Both the position numbers and the translations under genes were made by a program. A stretch of DNA of 64,000 nucleotides from Isoptericola sediminis (GTDB lineage: Bacteria > Actinomycetota > Actinomycetes > Actinomycetales > Cellulomonadaceae): positions 100,966 through 164,965 of the forward strand of contig NZ_JABFAJ010000015.1 in assembly GCF_013085345.1 (NCBI RefSeq), written 5' to 3'. Below the pieces are notes generated by a model that saw nothing but the letters and a program-made list of their open reading frames with translations, searched no databases and had not been told where the DNA came from. This document shows, piece by piece, positions 35,281 to 45,751 of this stretch; the first letter of the stretch is position 1; each line of letters opens with the position of its first letter.

Positions 35281-36468
35281 ATGAACGACGGTGAACACTG
35301 CCGGAAGACTCGGCGATCTGGCCCCCGCGACGCCTCCGCGGCTGCGATGCTCACGATCGTGCACGACGAGATCACCGAGGTCGCCCGCCACCGACAGGTC
35401 CGGGGCGGTGCCCGGCTGGCCGGCATCGTCGCCGACCTCGCCCGGCCCGTCACCGTGGTCGGCTCCTCGATGCCCGTGGGGCAGCTCGAGGTCATGTTCC
35501 GCAGTCCCGAGGTGACGTGCGTCGCCGTGCAGGACGACCACGGCGGGTCCCGCACGGGGCTCGTGGTGCGAGCAGGTCTGACGGCCGCGCTGACGGGCCG
35601 GCTGGGCTACGGCCGGGCCGTGCTGGAGCGACGCCCCGTCGCGTCCGTGACCGACTGGTCCCCGATGACGGTCTCGCCCGAGGACTCCGTCTCGACGGTC
35701 GCCACCCGCGCGATGGAACGCGACGAGGCGCACCGGTACGACGACGTCCTGGTGGCCGGGTCGCACTGGGCCACCGCCGCGACGGCGGACCTCATGCGAG
35801 CCCTCGTCGCGGCGCTGGCCGACCGGTCCACTCAGGACCCCCACACCCGGCTGCCCACCCGTGGTGCGACCTACCACTCGTTGTCACGGCGCTGCGAGCT
35901 GGTCCGGGGGTCGGCCCTGCGCGTGGCGCTCGTGCTCGTCGACGTGCGCGGCATGGGGGGCCTCAACGCCCTGCACGGGCTGCAGGTCGGCGACGACGTG
36001 CTGACCGCGCTCGCGCAGCGGCTGCGCACCGGGCTGCCCCGCGGGTGCGAGCCCGGCCGGGTCGACGGCGACCGTTTTGCCGTGCTCGCCACCCTGCCGG
36101 CGATGGACGACGTGCACGCCGCGGCCTCGGCGGACCAGCTGCGCCGGCTCGTGCTGGCACGGCTGACCGAGCCCGGCGACGACCTGCCGGTCCGGCCGGA
36201 CCTGCGGTCGGCGGTGGTCTGGTCCGTCGCGGGCGCCGGGTCGCCGGACGAGCTCGTCGTCGAGGCGGAGTCGCGGCTCGCGCGGGACCTGGGGTCCCGC
36301 GACGGCGTCCCCGCCGTGCCGGACGGCCCGGGGTCGCCGTCACCCGCCCCGACCACGTCGGGTGAGCCCGCGGTGACGCCGCCGACCCCCTCGGCGGCGC
36401 CGTCGCTCCTCCCGCGCCGCGACCGGCGGGCCGGCGCCGCGAGCACGTCCGCGCCGCCGCTGGTCTGA
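35281..36468 (+). CDS. Protein with a degenerate GGDEF domain and CBS-like N-terminus
   Basis: A 395-residue protein. Residues about 60-170 resemble a CBS-type pair (MPVGQLEVMFRSPEVTCVAVQD, then WSPMTVSPEDSVSTVATRAM). Residues about 180-330 are GGDEF-like: DPHTRLPTRGATYHSL, ALVLVDVRGMGGLNALHGLQVGDDVL and RVDGDRFAVLA. The active-site GG(D/E)EF reads DGDRF, so diguanylate cyclase activity is doubtful. The tail is Pro/Ser-rich. Start uncertain: ATG 35281, or ATG 35347 (MLTIVHDEI). A c-di-GMP-related sensor or GTP-binding regulator is one possibility. Confidence 0.65.
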   Translation: MNDGEHCRKTRRSGPRDASAAAMLTIVHDEITEVARHRQVRGGARLAGIVADLARPVTVVGSSMPVGQLEVMFRSPEVTCVAVQDDHGGSRTGLVVRAGLTAALTGRLGYGRAVLERRPVASVTDWSPMTVSPEDSVSTVATRAMERDEAHRYDDVLVAGSHWATAATADLMRALVAALADRSTQDPHTRLPTRGATYHSLSRRCELVRGSALRVALVLVDVRGMGGLNALHGLQVGDDVLTALAQRLRTGLPRGCEPGRVDGDRFAVLATLPAMDDVHAAASADQLRRLVLARLTEPGDDLPVRPDLRSAVVWSVAGAGSPDELVVEAESRLARDLGSRDGVPAVPDGPGSPSPAPTTSGEPAVTPPTPSAAPSLLPRRDRRAGAASTSAPPLV

Positions 36469-36523
36469 GCCGATCCACCGGGTGCTGTCGACCCGGGGGC
36501 GCCGGATACGCGAAGATGTTCTG

Positions 36524-38128
36524 GTGCCTGCACGGAAAGCCCGATTCGTCCTGTCGACCCTGACCGTCGTGCTGCTCGCCGGTGCGTGCGGGGACGAGGT
36601 GAGCCCGCAGCCGTCCGACGGCCCGGCGGTGCAGACCGTGGTCCGCGAGCCGGCCTCGACGGTGCTGCTGGACTCGCCCGACCCGGCGGAGCTCGCGCTG
36701 ACGGCGAGCCAGCAGATCTTCGAGCGGTCGCCGGTCGCCGTCGTGGCCGGGTCCGGGGCGGACCTGCCGGACGGGGCGGTCCGGGCGCTGCACGCCGCGG
36801 CCGCCGAGAGTCTCGGTGCCCCGGCGCTGCTCGTCGGGGGAGCGGTGTCCGACCGCGGGGTGTCCGACGAGCTGGACCGCCTGGGCGCCCGGGTCGCCGT
36901 CGTGGTCCGTCCGGGCGCCGACCCGGGGGAGACGGAGAGCGCCTCGCCCGAGCCGCTGGCGGCGGAGGCGGCCCGGGCGGCCGGTGTCGAGGTGGTCACC
37001 CTGGAGACCCCCGCGCTGCTGCCGGGGAGCGACCCCGGTGTCGAGCCGCTGTCCGAGGACGAGGAGCAGGAGCTGCGTGACCGTGTCGACGCGGCGCTGG
37101 CGGACGGTCGGCCGTCCCCCGCGTCCTCACCCGCCGCGCGCCTGACCGAGGTGCTCGCCCTGACCGACCCGCGTCCCGGACAGGAGGCCGCGATCGCCAC
37201 GCTGCGCGCCGCGGGCGCCGTCGACCACGAGGTGCCGGGCGGGGACATCGCCGGTGCCCCGGAGGTCATCGAGCACGTGGACTCCGTCCAGGCGCTGGCC
37301 GTCGTCGGGGTGGGGCCGACCTTCGGCAGCGCGGAGGAGTTCGCGTGGCGGGTGGCCGCGGCCGAACGCGGCGAGCTGCTGCCGACCGGGACGCAGCAGC
37401 TGCTGCCGGCGCGGTACGTGAGCGTCGAGGGCGGTCGGCGCGACGACCCCGCGGCGGTGGTCGACGCGGCGGCGGCCGCGGCCGACACCTACGCCGGCCT
37501 GGAGGGCGGGCCGGTCGTCCCGACGGTCGTCGTGCAGGCCAGTGCGGCGGCCGGCCACGAGGGGGAGGACGGCGACTGGGTGGCCGAGGAGCCGCCGGCC
37601 GAGCTGGAGCCCCTGGTGGACGCGGCCCGGGACGCCGGCCAGTTCGTCCTGCTCGACGTGGGGGCCGGCATGTCCACCCTGCGTGAGGAGGTCGAGCCGC
37701 TGGAGGACCTGCTGGCGAGGCCGGGGGTGGGGGTGATGCTCCACCCGGAGGACCGGCGTTCCGACGGGGAGCAGCCTCCCGGGCAGGTGTCGGCGGCCGA
37801 GGTGGAGGACGTGGTCCGCTATATTGAAGGGGTGGTAACTAATCACGGTCTGCCCCCGACGATGGTGGTCCTGCACCAGACGCGACCGGAGTCCGTCGTC
37901 GACCGTGACCAGCTCGGCCGGACGGCCGCCGGCACCGAGGCGGTCGAGCTCGTCGTCGCCGCCGACCGGACCGGTGGTCTCACCACGACCGAGTGGGTGT
38001 GGGGGCGCGTGACCGACGGCCTGCCCGACGGGGTGCACGCCGGCTGGGCGGGCCCGGAGCCCGAGTACTACCGCTCCGTGGAGCTCGTGCCGACGGACCC
38101 CGCCCCGTTGCTCGTGACCGGTTCCTGA
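36524..38128 (+). CDS. Putative lipoprotein with cell-wall-binding-repeat-like region
   Basis: A 534-residue secreted protein. The signal peptide ends LLAGAC, a probable lipobox. Residues about 60-140 (VVAGSGADLPDGAVRALHAA ... GAPALLVGGAVSD) resemble the CWB2-type putative cell-wall-binding repeat, which is a tentative call. The rest has no family I recognise; a segment near the end (VVRYIEGVVTNHGLPPTMVVLHQTRPESVVD) suggests an alpha/beta-barrel-like domain. GTG start; no clear ribosome site. Followed by a GH20 gene 24 bp on. Confidence 0.6.
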   Translation: MPARKARFVLSTLTVVLLAGACGDEVSPQPSDGPAVQTVVREPASTVLLDSPDPAELALTASQQIFERSPVAVVAGSGADLPDGAVRALHAAAAESLGAPALLVGGAVSDRGVSDELDRLGARVAVVVRPGADPGETESASPEPLAAEAARAAGVEVVTLETPALLPGSDPGVEPLSEDEEQELRDRVDAALADGRPSPASSPAARLTEVLALTDPRPGQEAAIATLRAAGAVDHEVPGGDIAGAPEVIEHVDSVQALAVVGVGPTFGSAEEFAWRVAAAERGELLPTGTQQLLPARYVSVEGGRRDDPAAVVDAAAAAADTYAGLEGGPVVPTVVVQASAAAGHEGEDGDWVAEEPPAELEPLVDAARDAGQFVLLDVGAGMSTLREEVEPLEDLLARPGVGVMLHPEDRRSDGEQPPGQVSAAEVEDVVRYIEGVVTNHGLPPTMVVLHQTRPESVVDRDQLGRTAAGTEAVELVVAADRTGGLTTTEWVWGRVTDGLPDGVHAGWAGPEPEYYRSVELVPTDPAPLLVTGS

Positions 38129-38152
38129 CCGGCCGGGCCCGACTGGAGACCC

Positions 38153-39601
38153 ATGCTGCTGCCCCTCATCCCGTGGCCCACCGACGTCGCCGGGACCGGC
38201 GACGACCCCGTCGCCGTCCCCGCGATCCGCGTCGACACCCCCGACCCCGCCGTGGCCGCGCTGGTCGCCGAGCAGGTCGAGGCCGCCGGCGTCCCGGTGT
38301 CCGACGACCCGGCGGAGGGACGTGCCGTGCCCTTCACGCTGCAGGTCGACCCGGCCGCCGGCCCGGACGGCTCGGGCGTCGAGGAGCGGTACACGCTGCG
38401 GGTCGGCGACGGCGAGATCCGTGCCACCGCCGCCGCGCCCGTCGGCCTCCTGCACGCCGCCCGCACGCTGCGCCAGCTCGTGACGCACCCCGCCGCGGGC
38501 GGCGCACCCGTCGTGGCCCCCGTCGTCGTGCACGACGCACCGCGCTACGCCTGGCGCGGCCTGAGCCTGGACGTCGTGCGCCACTGGTTCGGCCCCGACG
38601 ACCTCCGGGCCGTCGTCGACCTCGTCGCCTCGTTCAAGCTGCGCGTGCTGCACCTGCACCTGACCGACGACCAGGGCTGGCGCATCGAGATCCCCTCCCG
38701 TCCGGAGCTGGAGAGGGCCGCCGACCACCAGGTCGGCGGCGGCCCGGCCGGCCGGCTGACCGTGGACGACTACCGGGCGCTGCAGGAGTACGCCGCGGCG
38801 CGCCACGTGACGATCGTGCCCGAGTTCGACATGCCCGGGCACGTCAACGCCGCCACCCACGTCTACGGCGCGCTCACGTCCGACGGGGTGCCGACCGACG
38901 CCTACGACGGCATCGAGGTCGGGTTCTCGCGACTGTGGTTCGACAACCCCGCCACCGAACCGTTCCTGCGCGACGTCATCGGTGACCTGGCGCGCATGAC
39001 CCGCGGGCCGTGGGTGCACGTCGGCGGTGACGAGGTGCTGACCATGGAGGTCGCGGAGTTCGCGCGGTTCGTCGAGCTCGCCGCCCGGATCGTGCGCGAG
39101 CACGGCAAGACGCCGATCTTCTGGCAGGAGGGGGCACGCGGCCCGGTCGAGCCCGGCACGCTGCTGCAGTACTGGGAGCCGAAGGGCGAGGACCTCGACC
39201 GGTTCGTCGCGGCGGCCGAGGCGGGGGCCCGCTTCGTCATGTCACCGGGCGACCACGCCTACCTGGACATGAAGTACACCGCCCAGCACCCCCTCGGGCT
39301 GGAGTGGGCCGGCCACGTGGAGCTGCGCGACGCCTACGAGTGGGAGCCCACCGCGGTGATCGACGGGCTGCCGGCGTCCGCCGTCGAGGGTGTGTCGGCC
39401 GCGATCTGGACCGAGACCCTCACCACCCGGGACGAGCTGTTCTCCATGCTGCTGCCGCGGCTGGGCGCCGTCGCCGAGGTCGCCTGGACGGCCCCGGAGC
39501 GCAAGGACTTCGACGGGTTCACGGCCCGCACGGCCGCGTCGGCGCCGTCCTGGACGGCTGCGGGCTGGGCGTTCCACCCCACCCCGCAGGTCGCCTGGTA
39601 G
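38153..39601 (+). CDS. GH20 beta-N-acetylhexosaminidase
   Basis: A 482-residue glycoside hydrolase with no signal peptide, so cytosolic. An N-terminal GH20b-like domain is followed by the barrel: [42 protein letters not shown] and the catalytic Asp293-Glu294 pair in [11 protein letters not shown]. It should release terminal GlcNAc/GalNAc, e.g. from chitobiose or peptidoglycan fragments. TGGAGA precedes the ATG. Ends 19 bp from the convergent pmt gene. Confidence 0.92.
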   Translation: MLLPLIPWPTDVAGTGDDPVAVPAIRVDTPDPAVAALVAEQVEAAGVPVSDDPAEGRAVPFTLQVDPAAGPDGSGVEERYTLRVGDGEIRATAAAPVGLLHAARTLRQLVTHPAAGGAPVVAPVVVHDAPRYAWRGLSLDVVRHWFGPDDLRAVVDLVASFKLRVLHLHLTDDQGWRIEIPSRPELERAADHQVGGGPAGRLTVDDYRALQEYAAARHVTIVPEFDMPGHVNAATHVYGALTSDGVPTDAYDGIEVGFSRLWFDNPATEPFLRDVIGDLARMTRGPWVHVGGDEVLTMEVAEFARFVELAARIVREHGKTPIFWQEGARGPVEPGTLLQYWEPKGEDLDRFVAAAEAGARFVMSPGDHAYLDMKYTAQHPLGLEWAGHVELRDAYEWEPTAVIDGLPASAVEGVSAAIWTETLTTRDELFSMLLPRLGAVAEVAWTAPERKDFDGFTARTAASAPSWTAAGWAFHPTPQVAW

Positions 39602-39620
39602 GACGCGGAGCGACCTCGGG

Positions 39621-41603
39621 TCAGATCCAGTTCTGGAAGCGGATGACCTCGCGCCAGTAGTCGTACGGCACCGCCATCGCCGACCAGAACGGGTAGAACG
39701 CGACCGACACCAGGGTGATGAGCAGCACCACGACCGCGATCACCGCGGCGGTGCCGCCCTTGCCCTGACGCCATCGGGTGCGTTCGAGCGCGACGACCAT
39801 CGGGTAGACCAGCGTCATGACGACGAACGGCGTGAAGACGATCGTGTAGAAGGTGAAGATCGTGCGGTCCGCGTACAGGAACCACGGCAGCCAGCCGGCG
39901 ATCGTCCCGGAGATCACCGCCAGCGCACGCCAGTCACGCAGCCAGATCCCCAGGGCGACCGTGACCACCAGCGCGATCGCGGCCAGATACCAGAGCAGCG
40001 GGTTGCCCAGCGCCGTGACCGCGACCGCGCAGCCGCCGTCCGTGCCCGCCGGGCAGGCGCCGTCGCCCGCACCGAGCCGGTCCCAGTAGAAGGACGTCGG
40101 ACGCCACTGCACGATCCAGCCCAGCGGGCCCGCCGCGTAGGCGTGCTCCGCGTCCAGCGTGGTGTGGAACTGGAACACCTGCTGGTGGTAGTGCCACAGG
40201 CTCGCCATCCAGTCGGGCAGCCAGGAGACGGCCTGTTCGGGGTTCTCCGCGGCCCAGTCGCGGTAGTAGCCCTCCGAGCCGGCGATCCACCGCCACCACG
40301 AGGCCACGTAGGTCAGCGCCGCGACCGGGACGATCTGCAGGAACGCCGGGACGGCGTCGGCGAGCGCCGAGTCCTCGAGCCATCGACCGATCCCGGCCCG
40401 ACGTCGGGCCGTGACGTCCCACAGGACGGTGAGCAGCCCGAACGCCGCGACGAACCACAGCCCCGACCACTTCACGCCGCACGCCAGGCCCAGCGAGACG
40501 CCGGCCGCCAGCCGCCACCAGCGCATCCCGAGCCGCGGCCCGTACTTGTCCACCGTGCCGCCGGCGTCCAGGACGGCCGCCACCCGCGTCGCCAGCCGGC
40601 GGCGGGCCCACTCCCGGTCCAGCAGCAGGCAGCCGAAGGCGACGAGCACCCAGAACATGAGGAACTGGTCGAGCAGGGCGGTGCGCGAGTGCACGATCGC
40701 CTGCCCGTCGATCGCCAGCAGGAACCCGGCGACCAGGCCCATCGTCGTCGAGGCGAACAGCCGCCGCGCGATCCGGACGAGCAGCAGCACCGCCAGGATG
40801 CCGACGACGGCCGAGGCCAGACGCCACGCGAAGGGGTTCGCCGCCCCGCCGCCGGCCTCCATGCCCAGCCACATCATCCACTTGCCCACCGGCGGGTGGA
40901 CGACGTAGGCGGCCTGGTCCAGGTAGGTGTCGACGTCGCCGGCCTCGAAGGCGGCGTTCGGGTCGTCCGGCCACTGCCGCTCGGTGCCCGAGCTGCCCAG
41001 GGTGTAGGCGTCCTTGACGTAGTACGTCTCGTCGAAGACCAGCGCGCCGGGCCGTCCGAGCTCCCACAGCCGGGCGACCGCGGCCACGAGGGTGACCAGG
41101 ACGGCCCCCACCCAGCCGTAGAGACGGGCCGACCACGTCGCGCCGAGGCCCAGGCGCCGTTCGCCCAGCAGCCGGACGAGCAGGGCCCGCTCCGTGCCGC
41201 CCCCGGTCCCGTCCGTCGTGCCCGGAGCGTCGTCGTCCGAGTGGTCGTCCCGGGCCGGGTCGGCCGTCGCCGACACCGTGGCGACGGTCGCGACCGCGGC
41301 TGCCGCGCGCCTCTCCGCGGCCGGCGTCATGCCGGTCTCGGGCCGTCGGGCCGGAGGGTCGGCGGGCGAGGACGCCGCGACGTCGGGCGCGGACGTGGCC
41401 CGCCCCTCGCCGTTGACCGCGGGCGTGGACCCGGTCAGCGCCCGGAGTGCTCCCGTCACCACGGGGATGCCGCGGGTGTTGGTGCGGCGGTCGTGCCCGT
41501 GGATCTCGCGACGGGACGGGTACTGGCGGTTCGGCGACCCCGTCGGGTCTTCCTCCGGCGGCACTCCGGTGTGGGCGGGGGCGTCGGGATCGTGGGCGCT
41601 CAC
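39621..41603 (-). CDS. pmt: Protein O-mannosyltransferase
   Basis: A 660-residue polytopic GT39 enzyme transferring mannose from polyprenyl-phosphate-mannose to Ser/Thr of exported proteins. A long disordered N-terminus precedes about 10-11 hydrophobic segments. [14 protein letters not shown] carries the catalytic Asp-Glu; [33 protein letters not shown] and VKWSGLWF follow. Start: GTG at 41601-41603 is 7 nt after a minus-strand TAGAGT box; the GTG at 41612 would overlap that box. Divergent from rsmI exactly as Rv1002c/Rv1003. Confidence 0.93.
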   Translation of the reverse strand: MSAHDPDAPAHTGVPPEEDPTGSPNRQYPSRREIHGHDRRTNTRGIPVVTGALRALTGSTPAVNGEGRATSAPDVAASSPADPPARRPETGMTPAAERRAAAAVATVATVSATADPARDDHSDDDAPGTTDGTGGGTERALLVRLLGERRLGLGATWSARLYGWVGAVLVTLVAAVARLWELGRPGALVFDETYYVKDAYTLGSSGTERQWPDDPNAAFEAGDVDTYLDQAAYVVHPPVGKWMMWLGMEAGGGAANPFAWRLASAVVGILAVLLLVRIARRLFASTTMGLVAGFLLAIDGQAIVHSRTALLDQFLMFWVLVAFGCLLLDREWARRRLATRVAAVLDAGGTVDKYGPRLGMRWWRLAAGVSLGLACGVKWSGLWFVAAFGLLTVLWDVTARRRAGIGRWLEDSALADAVPAFLQIVPVAALTYVASWWRWIAGSEGYYRDWAAENPEQAVSWLPDWMASLWHYHQQVFQFHTTLDAEHAYAAGPLGWIVQWRPTSFYWDRLGAGDGACPAGTDGGCAVAVTALGNPLLWYLAAIALVVTVALGIWLRDWRALAVISGTIAGWLPWFLYADRTIFTFYTIVFTPFVVMTLVYPMVVALERTRWRQGKGGTAAVIAVVVLLITLVSVAFYPFWSAMAVPYDYWREVIRFQNWI

Positions 41604-41636
41604 CTCGGTCACTCTAGGGGGTCGACGACGCCCCGT

Positions 41637-41650
41637 GGGACAGTTGTCCC
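41637..41650. promoter_or_regulatory. Small dyad at the rsmI promoter
   Basis: GGGACA-GT-TGTCCC lies right before the rsmI ATG. It contains GACAGT (41639-41644), a possible -10 box 7 nt from the start. An operator role is only a possibility. Confidence 0.3.
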
Positions 41651-41651
41651 C

Positions 41652-42524
41652 ATGAGTCGTGTCCCCGAGGCCGGGTCCGTCGTGCTGGCCGCCACCCCGA
41701 TCGGCAACGTGGAGGACGCCTCACCGCGACTGCTGCGCCTGCTCGCCGACGCCGACGTCGTCGCCGCCGAGGACACGCGCCGCCTGCACGCCCTGGCCGG
41801 TCGGCTCGGCATCGAGGTCGGCGGGCGCGTCGTGTCGTACCACGAGCACAACGAGCGCGACCGTGCCGACGACCTGCTCGACGTCGTCGCCGATGGCGGC
41901 ACCGTCCTGGTCGTCACGGACGCCGGGATGCCCGCGGTGTCCGACCCCGGGTTCCGGCTGGTCGCCCGGGCCGTCGAGCGGGGACTGACCGTCACGTCGG
42001 CGCCCGGTGCCTCCGCCGTGCTCACCGCGCTGGCGCTGTCCGGGCTGCCCACGGACCGCTTCACGTTCGACGGCTTCGTCCCGCGCAAGACCGGTGACCG
42101 GTCGCGCTGGCTCGGCGACCTGGCCGGCGAGCGACGCACGATGGTGTTCTTCGAGTCGCCGCACCGCATCGTCGACACCCTCGCCGCCATGGCGGACGCC
42201 TTCGGCGCCGAGCGTCCGGGGGCCGTCTGCCGCGAGCTGACGAAGGTCTACGAGGAGGTGCTGCGCGGGCCGCTCGGGGAGCTGGCGGCGCTCGCGGCGG
42301 AGCGGGCCGCGGCCGGACAGGGGCTGCGCGGCGAGATCTGCGTCGTCGTCGGCGGGGCGCCGGCGCCGGAGGCTCCCGGCCTCGACGTGCTCGTACCGCG
42401 CGTCCAGGAGCGGGTCGACGCCGGGGAGCGGCTCAAGAGCGTCGTGTCCGAGGTCGCGGCGGCCGCCGGGGTCTCCAAGCGCGACCTCTACGAGGCGGCG
42501 CTGGCGGCTCGGCCCGCCCGCTGA
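41652..42524 (+). CDS. rsmI: 16S rRNA (cytidine1402-2'-O)-methyltransferase
   Basis: A 290-residue SAM-dependent enzyme of the tetrapyrrole-methylase fold. [83 protein letters not shown] and [12 protein letters not shown] are characteristic. It methylates the ribose of C1402 in the decoding centre. No ribosome site; probably leaderless. Single gene followed by the 20-bp repeat array. Confidence 0.95.
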   Translation: MSRVPEAGSVVLAATPIGNVEDASPRLLRLLADADVVAAEDTRRLHALAGRLGIEVGGRVVSYHEHNERDRADDLLDVVADGGTVLVVTDAGMPAVSDPGFRLVARAVERGLTVTSAPGASAVLTALALSGLPTDRFTFDGFVPRKTGDRSRWLGDLAGERRTMVFFESPHRIVDTLAAMADAFGAERPGAVCRELTKVYEEVLRGPLGELAALAAERAAAGQGLRGEICVVVGGAPAPEAPGLDVLVPRVQERVDAGERLKSVVSEVAAAAGVSKRDLYEAALAARPAR

Positions 42525-42537
42525 CTCCTTCGGCGGG

Positions 42538-42617
42538 TCAGGGCATCCCTGCGCCACTCAGGGCGACCCGGCGCGAATCAGGGCATCCGGGCGCGACTCA
42601 GGACCGGGGTGCCGCGG
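42538..42617. repeat. 20-bp tandem repeat array 1
   Basis: Three well-matched 20-bp units and a weaker fourth, each beginning TCAGG on the plus strand, at 42538, 42558, 42578 and 42598. On the minus strand they read CCCTGA-NNCGCGC-NGGRTG/CG. The last unit touches the stop codon of the LURP-one-type gene. It is non-coding on both strands. Confidence 0.85.
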
Positions 42618-42618
42618 G

Positions 42619-43128
42619 TCAGTCCCGTTCGACCCAGCGGTCGATCGCCCACACGACGGCCAGCGCCAGCCCGACGTCCACACCGTCCGCGACGTCGAGG
42701 GTGTAGGCGTCGCGGATGGTCACCCACTTCTGGGTGATCTGCACGACGTGCCGACCGCCGACGGTGACCGAGTAGTTCTTCTCGATGAACGACCCCTCGA
42801 GGCTCCAGGGCTCGCTCCCGGGCACCTCCATGGACATGCGGTCCTTGATGGGGGAGAACATCTTGGCGTGCAGCGAGGCGATCTCGGTGCCGTCGGCCCC
42901 GGAGATCGTCATGTGCTTGGGGATGCCGAACATCTTGCCGGTGACGGTGTACACCACCTGGCCGTCGCCGTCCTGGATGTCGGCCCGCGGCCGCATGCCG
43001 ACCTTGCCGTCGACGAACCAGGACTGCTCGCCGGTGTCCGGGTCGAGGACGGCGAAGTCGCGGCCCATGCCGAACTTGCTCTTGAGGAGGTAGCGGGCCC
43101 AACCGGCAGGGGGCGGGGGCAGCGGCAT
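42619..43128 (-). CDS. LURP-one/tubby-like family protein
   Basis: A 169-residue protein of the LURP-one-related (tubby-like, scramblase-related) family: RYLLKSKFGMGRDFAVLDPD, SWFVDGKVGMRPRADIQD, VYTVTGKMFGIPKHMTI, IASLHAKMFSPIKDRMSMEV and VVQITQKWVTIRDAYTLDV. Its C-terminal hydrophobic helix (GLALAVVWAIDRWV) is usual. Function in bacteria is unknown. The ATG at 43126-43128 has GGAGG 6 nt before. Flanked on both sides by related 20-bp repeat arrays in opposite orientation. Confidence 0.85.
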   Translation of the reverse strand: MPLPPPPAGWARYLLKSKFGMGRDFAVLDPDTGEQSWFVDGKVGMRPRADIQDGDGQVVYTVTGKMFGIPKHMTISGADGTEIASLHAKMFSPIKDRMSMEVPGSEPWSLEGSFIEKNYSVTVGGRHVVQITQKWVTIRDAYTLDVADGVDVGLALAVVWAIDRWVERD

Positions 43129-43210
43129 CGGGACCTCCGGAGTCGACGTCTTCGCAACGTAGCGCGACGGGAGTGCCGGGGCACGCCGGAGGGCGGGCGC
43201 GCGCCCGGGG

Positions 43211-43290
43211 TCCTGACGCGCGGCGAGTCGTCCTGACCGGCGCTGGATCGTCCTGACCCGCGCTGGATCGTCCTGACCCGCGGGTCGTGA
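43211..43290. repeat. 20-bp tandem repeat array 2, inverted relative to array 1
   Basis: Four 20-bp units start at 43211, 43231, 43251 and 43271; the third reads TCCTGACCCGCGCTGGATCG. The best array 1 unit on the minus strand matches it at 15 of 20 bases, so the two arrays are one family in opposite orientation. Lies between the LURP-one-type gene and the end of pncA. Confidence 0.88.
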
Positions 43291-43305
43291 CCCCACGTCC
43301 CGGGG

Positions 43306-43878
43306 TCAGCGGGTCGAGGGCGTCAGCTCCACCCCGGCGGCCGCCAGCTCCCGGTGCGCCTGCTCACCCTGCTCCGCCGAGACCGGCGCCGTGAGGTCCG
43401 TCAGCACGGTGGTGTCGAACCCCGACCGGACGGCGTCCAGCGCGGTGAACTTCACGCAGTGCGACTCGGCCAGGCCGACGACGTGCACGGACGCGACCTC
43501 CGCGTCGCGCAGCACCTGCTCCAGGGAGCGCCCGGCGGCGTCGGTCCCGTCGAACCCGGAGTAGCCGTGCTCGTACTGGCCCTTGGTGATCGTCACGTCG
43601 GCGTCGAGGTCGGCGAGAGCCGGGTGCAGCAGGGCGTTGTCCGACTCCGCGACACCGTGCACCGGCCAGGAGTTCACGAAGTCCGGGTCGTCGCTGAAGT
43701 GCTCCCCGGGATCGATGTGCCAGTCCTGGGTCGTCACGACCAGGTCGTAGCGGTCACGGTGGGCGGCGACGTAGGAGGCCACGTCCTGCGCGACGCGGTG
43801 GCCCCCGTCGACCGGGAGCTCGCCGCCCTCGCAGAACGTCAGCTGGACGTCGACGACGAGGAGTGCTCGCGTGCTCAT
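43306..43878 (-). CDS. pncA: Nicotinamidase/isochorismatase-family amidase
   Basis: A 190-residue cysteine hydrolase. The triad Asp10 (VVDVQ), Lys99 (ITKGQ) and Cys141 (SHCV), and the metal ligands Asp52, His54 and His60 ([12 protein letters not shown]), fit nicotinamidase, which turns nicotinamide into nicotinate for NAD recycling. One departure: AESHCV replaces the usual ATDYCV. The ATG at 43876-43878 follows GGAG and also lies 6 nt after GACAGT. Divergent from metG. Confidence 0.88.
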   Translation of the reverse strand: MSTRALLVVDVQLTFCEGGELPVDGGHRVAQDVASYVAAHRDRYDLVVTTQDWHIDPGEHFSDDPDFVNSWPVHGVAESDNALLHPALADLDADVTITKGQYEHGYSGFDGTDAAGRSLEQVLRDAEVASVHVVGLAESHCVKFTALDAVRSGFDTTVLTDLTAPVSAEQGEQAHRELAAAGVELTPSTR

Positions 43879-43941
43879 GTCTCCACTGTCTCACCAACCG
43901 GGGGCGGTGAGACAGGTCGGCTGCCCGGCGACCCGGGCAAG

Positions 43942-43947
43942 TAGGAT
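43942..43947 (+). promoter_or_regulatory. -10 box of metG, leaderless
   Basis: TAGGAT ends 7 nt before the metG ATG. No ribosome site or T-box-like leader is present. Confidence 0.5.
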
Positions 43948-43954
43948 TCGGGCC

Positions 43955-45751
43955 ATGACCCACATCCTCTCGGCCGTGGCATGGCCCTATGCCAACGGTC
44001 CGCGGCACATCGGCCACGTCGCCGGCTTCGGCGTTCCCTCCGACGTCTTCAGCCGGCACATGCGGATGGCGGGTCACGACGTGCTGATGGTGTCCGGCAC
44101 GGACGAGCACGGCACCCCGATCCTGGTCCAGGCCGAGCAGGAGGGCGTGACCCCGCAGGAGCTCGCCGACCGGTACAACCGCGTGATCGTCGAGGACCTG
44201 ACCTCGCTCGGCCTCAGCTACGACCTGTTCACCCGCACCACGACGCGCAACCACTACGCCGTCGTGCAGGAGATGTTCCGCACCGTCCACCAGAACGGCT
44301 ACATGGTCGAGAAGTCGACGATGGGTGCCATCTCGCCGTCGACCGGCCGCACGCTGCCCGACCGCTTCATCGAGGGCACCTGCCCGATCTGCGGCTACGA
44401 CGGGGCGCGCGGCGACCAGTGCGACAACTGCGGCAACCAGCTCGACCCGATCGACCTGAAGAACCCGCGCAGCCGCATCAACGGCGAGACGCCGAAGTTC
44501 GTCGAGTCGAACCACTTCTTCCTCGACCTGCCGGCCTTCGTCGACGCGCTCGCCTCCTGGCTCGAGACGCGCACCGGGTGGCGGCAGAACGTGCTGAACT
44601 TCAGCCGCAACCTGCTCGACGACGTCCGCCCGCGCGCCATGACGCGCGACATCGACTGGGGCATCCCCGTGCCGCTCGACGGGTGGCAGGACAACCCGAA
44701 CAAGCGCCTGTACGTCTGGTTCGACGCCGTCATCGGCTACCTGTCCAGCTCCATCGAGTGGGCCCGCCGCCGGGGCACGCCCGAGGCCTGGCGGGACTGG
44801 TGGACCAACCCGGACGCCCGGTCGTACTACTTCATGGGCAAGGACAACATCACCTTCCACTCGCAGATCTGGCCGGCCGAGCTGCTCGGGTACGACGGCG
44901 GCGGCTCGCACGGGGGGGCGCCCGGCCCGTACGGGTCCCTCCAGCTGCCCACCGAGGTCGTCTCCAGCGAGTTCCTCAACGTCGAGGGCCAGAAGTTCTC
45001 CTCCTCGCGCGGCGTGGTCATCTACGTGCGCGACATGCTGGCGCGCTACCAGCCCGACGCGTTCCGCTACTACGTGGCCGCCGCCGGCCCGGAGAACCAG
45101 GACGTCGACTTCACCTGGGACGGGTTCCTGCGCCGCACCAACGACGAGCTGGTCGCCGGCTGGGGGAACCTGGTCAACCGCACCGCGTCGATGGTGCACA
45201 AGAACTTCGGGGAGATCCCGGCCGCCGGCGAGCAGGCCGACGTCGACCGGGAGGTCCTCGCCACCACCGGTCAGGCGTTCGGCAAGATCGGTTCCCTCAT
45301 CGAGTCCAACCGGCAGCGTGCGGCGATCGCGGAGGCGATGCGGGTCGTGGGCGAGGTCAACCGGTACGTCTCGGAGACCCAGCCGTGGAAGCTCAAGACG
45401 GACCCGGACCGGCTGTCCACGGTGCTGCACACCACCACCCAGGCGGTCAGCGACTGCAACACGCTGCTCTCACCGTTCCTGCCGCACTCGGCCCAGTCGG
45501 TGCACGAGGTGCTGGGCGGGACCGGCGAGTTCGCGCCGCAGCCGTCGCTCGAGGAGGTCACCGACCTCGACGACGACACGCGCCACTACCCGGTCATCAC
45601 CGGCAACCACGACGGCGCCTACCGGTTCCCCGCCTGGGAGTCCGTGCCGGTGCGGCCCGGCACCCCGATCGGCAAGCCCACCCCGGTGTTCACCAAGCTC
45701 GACGACTCCATCGTCGAGGAGGAGCTGGAACGCCTGCGCGAGAAGGCCTGA
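43955..45751 (+). CDS. metG: Methionyl-tRNA synthetase
   Basis: A 598-residue class I synthetase charging tRNA-Met. The HIGH motif is PRHIGHV, the KMSKS equivalent KFSSS in [10 protein letters not shown] zinc knuckle CPICG/CDNCG lies at about residues 143-158. [28 protein letters not shown] and [16 protein letters not shown] are as in the family. There is no C-terminal EMAP domain. The stop overlaps the tatD start (TGATG). Confidence 0.97.
   Translation: MTHILSAVAWPYANGPRHIGHVAGFGVPSDVFSRHMRMAGHDVLMVSGTDEHGTPILVQAEQEGVTPQELADRYNRVIVEDLTSLGLSYDLFTRTTTRNHYAVVQEMFRTVHQNGYMVEKSTMGAISPSTGRTLPDRFIEGTCPICGYDGARGDQCDNCGNQLDPIDLKNPRSRINGETPKFVESNHFFLDLPAFVDALASWLETRTGWRQNVLNFSRNLLDDVRPRAMTRDIDWGIPVPLDGWQDNPNKRLYVWFDAVIGYLSSSIEWARRRGTPEAWRDWWTNPDARSYYFMGKDNITFHSQIWPAELLGYDGGGSHGGAPGPYGSLQLPTEVVSSEFLNVEGQKFSSSRGVVIYVRDMLARYQPDAFRYYVAAAGPENQDVDFTWDGFLRRTNDELVAGWGNLVNRTASMVHKNFGEIPAAGEQADVDREVLATTGQAFGKIGSLIESNRQRAAIAEAMRVVGEVNRYVSETQPWKLKTDPDRLSTVLHTTTQAVSDCNTLLSPFLPHSAQSVHEVLGGTGEFAPQPSLEEVTDLDDDTRHYPVITGNHDGAYRFPAWESVPVRPGTPIGKPTPVFTKLDDSIVEEELERLREKA

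Noticed and set aside
39390..41651. An N-terminal extension of rsmI by about 750 residues
   Set aside because: The extension lies antisense to pmt; the [18 protein letters not shown] start at 41652 matches RsmI and has its own promoter.
42538..43290. The 20-bp arrays as CRISPR
   Set aside because: Units are directly abutting with no unique spacers, the arrays are short, and there are no cas genes.
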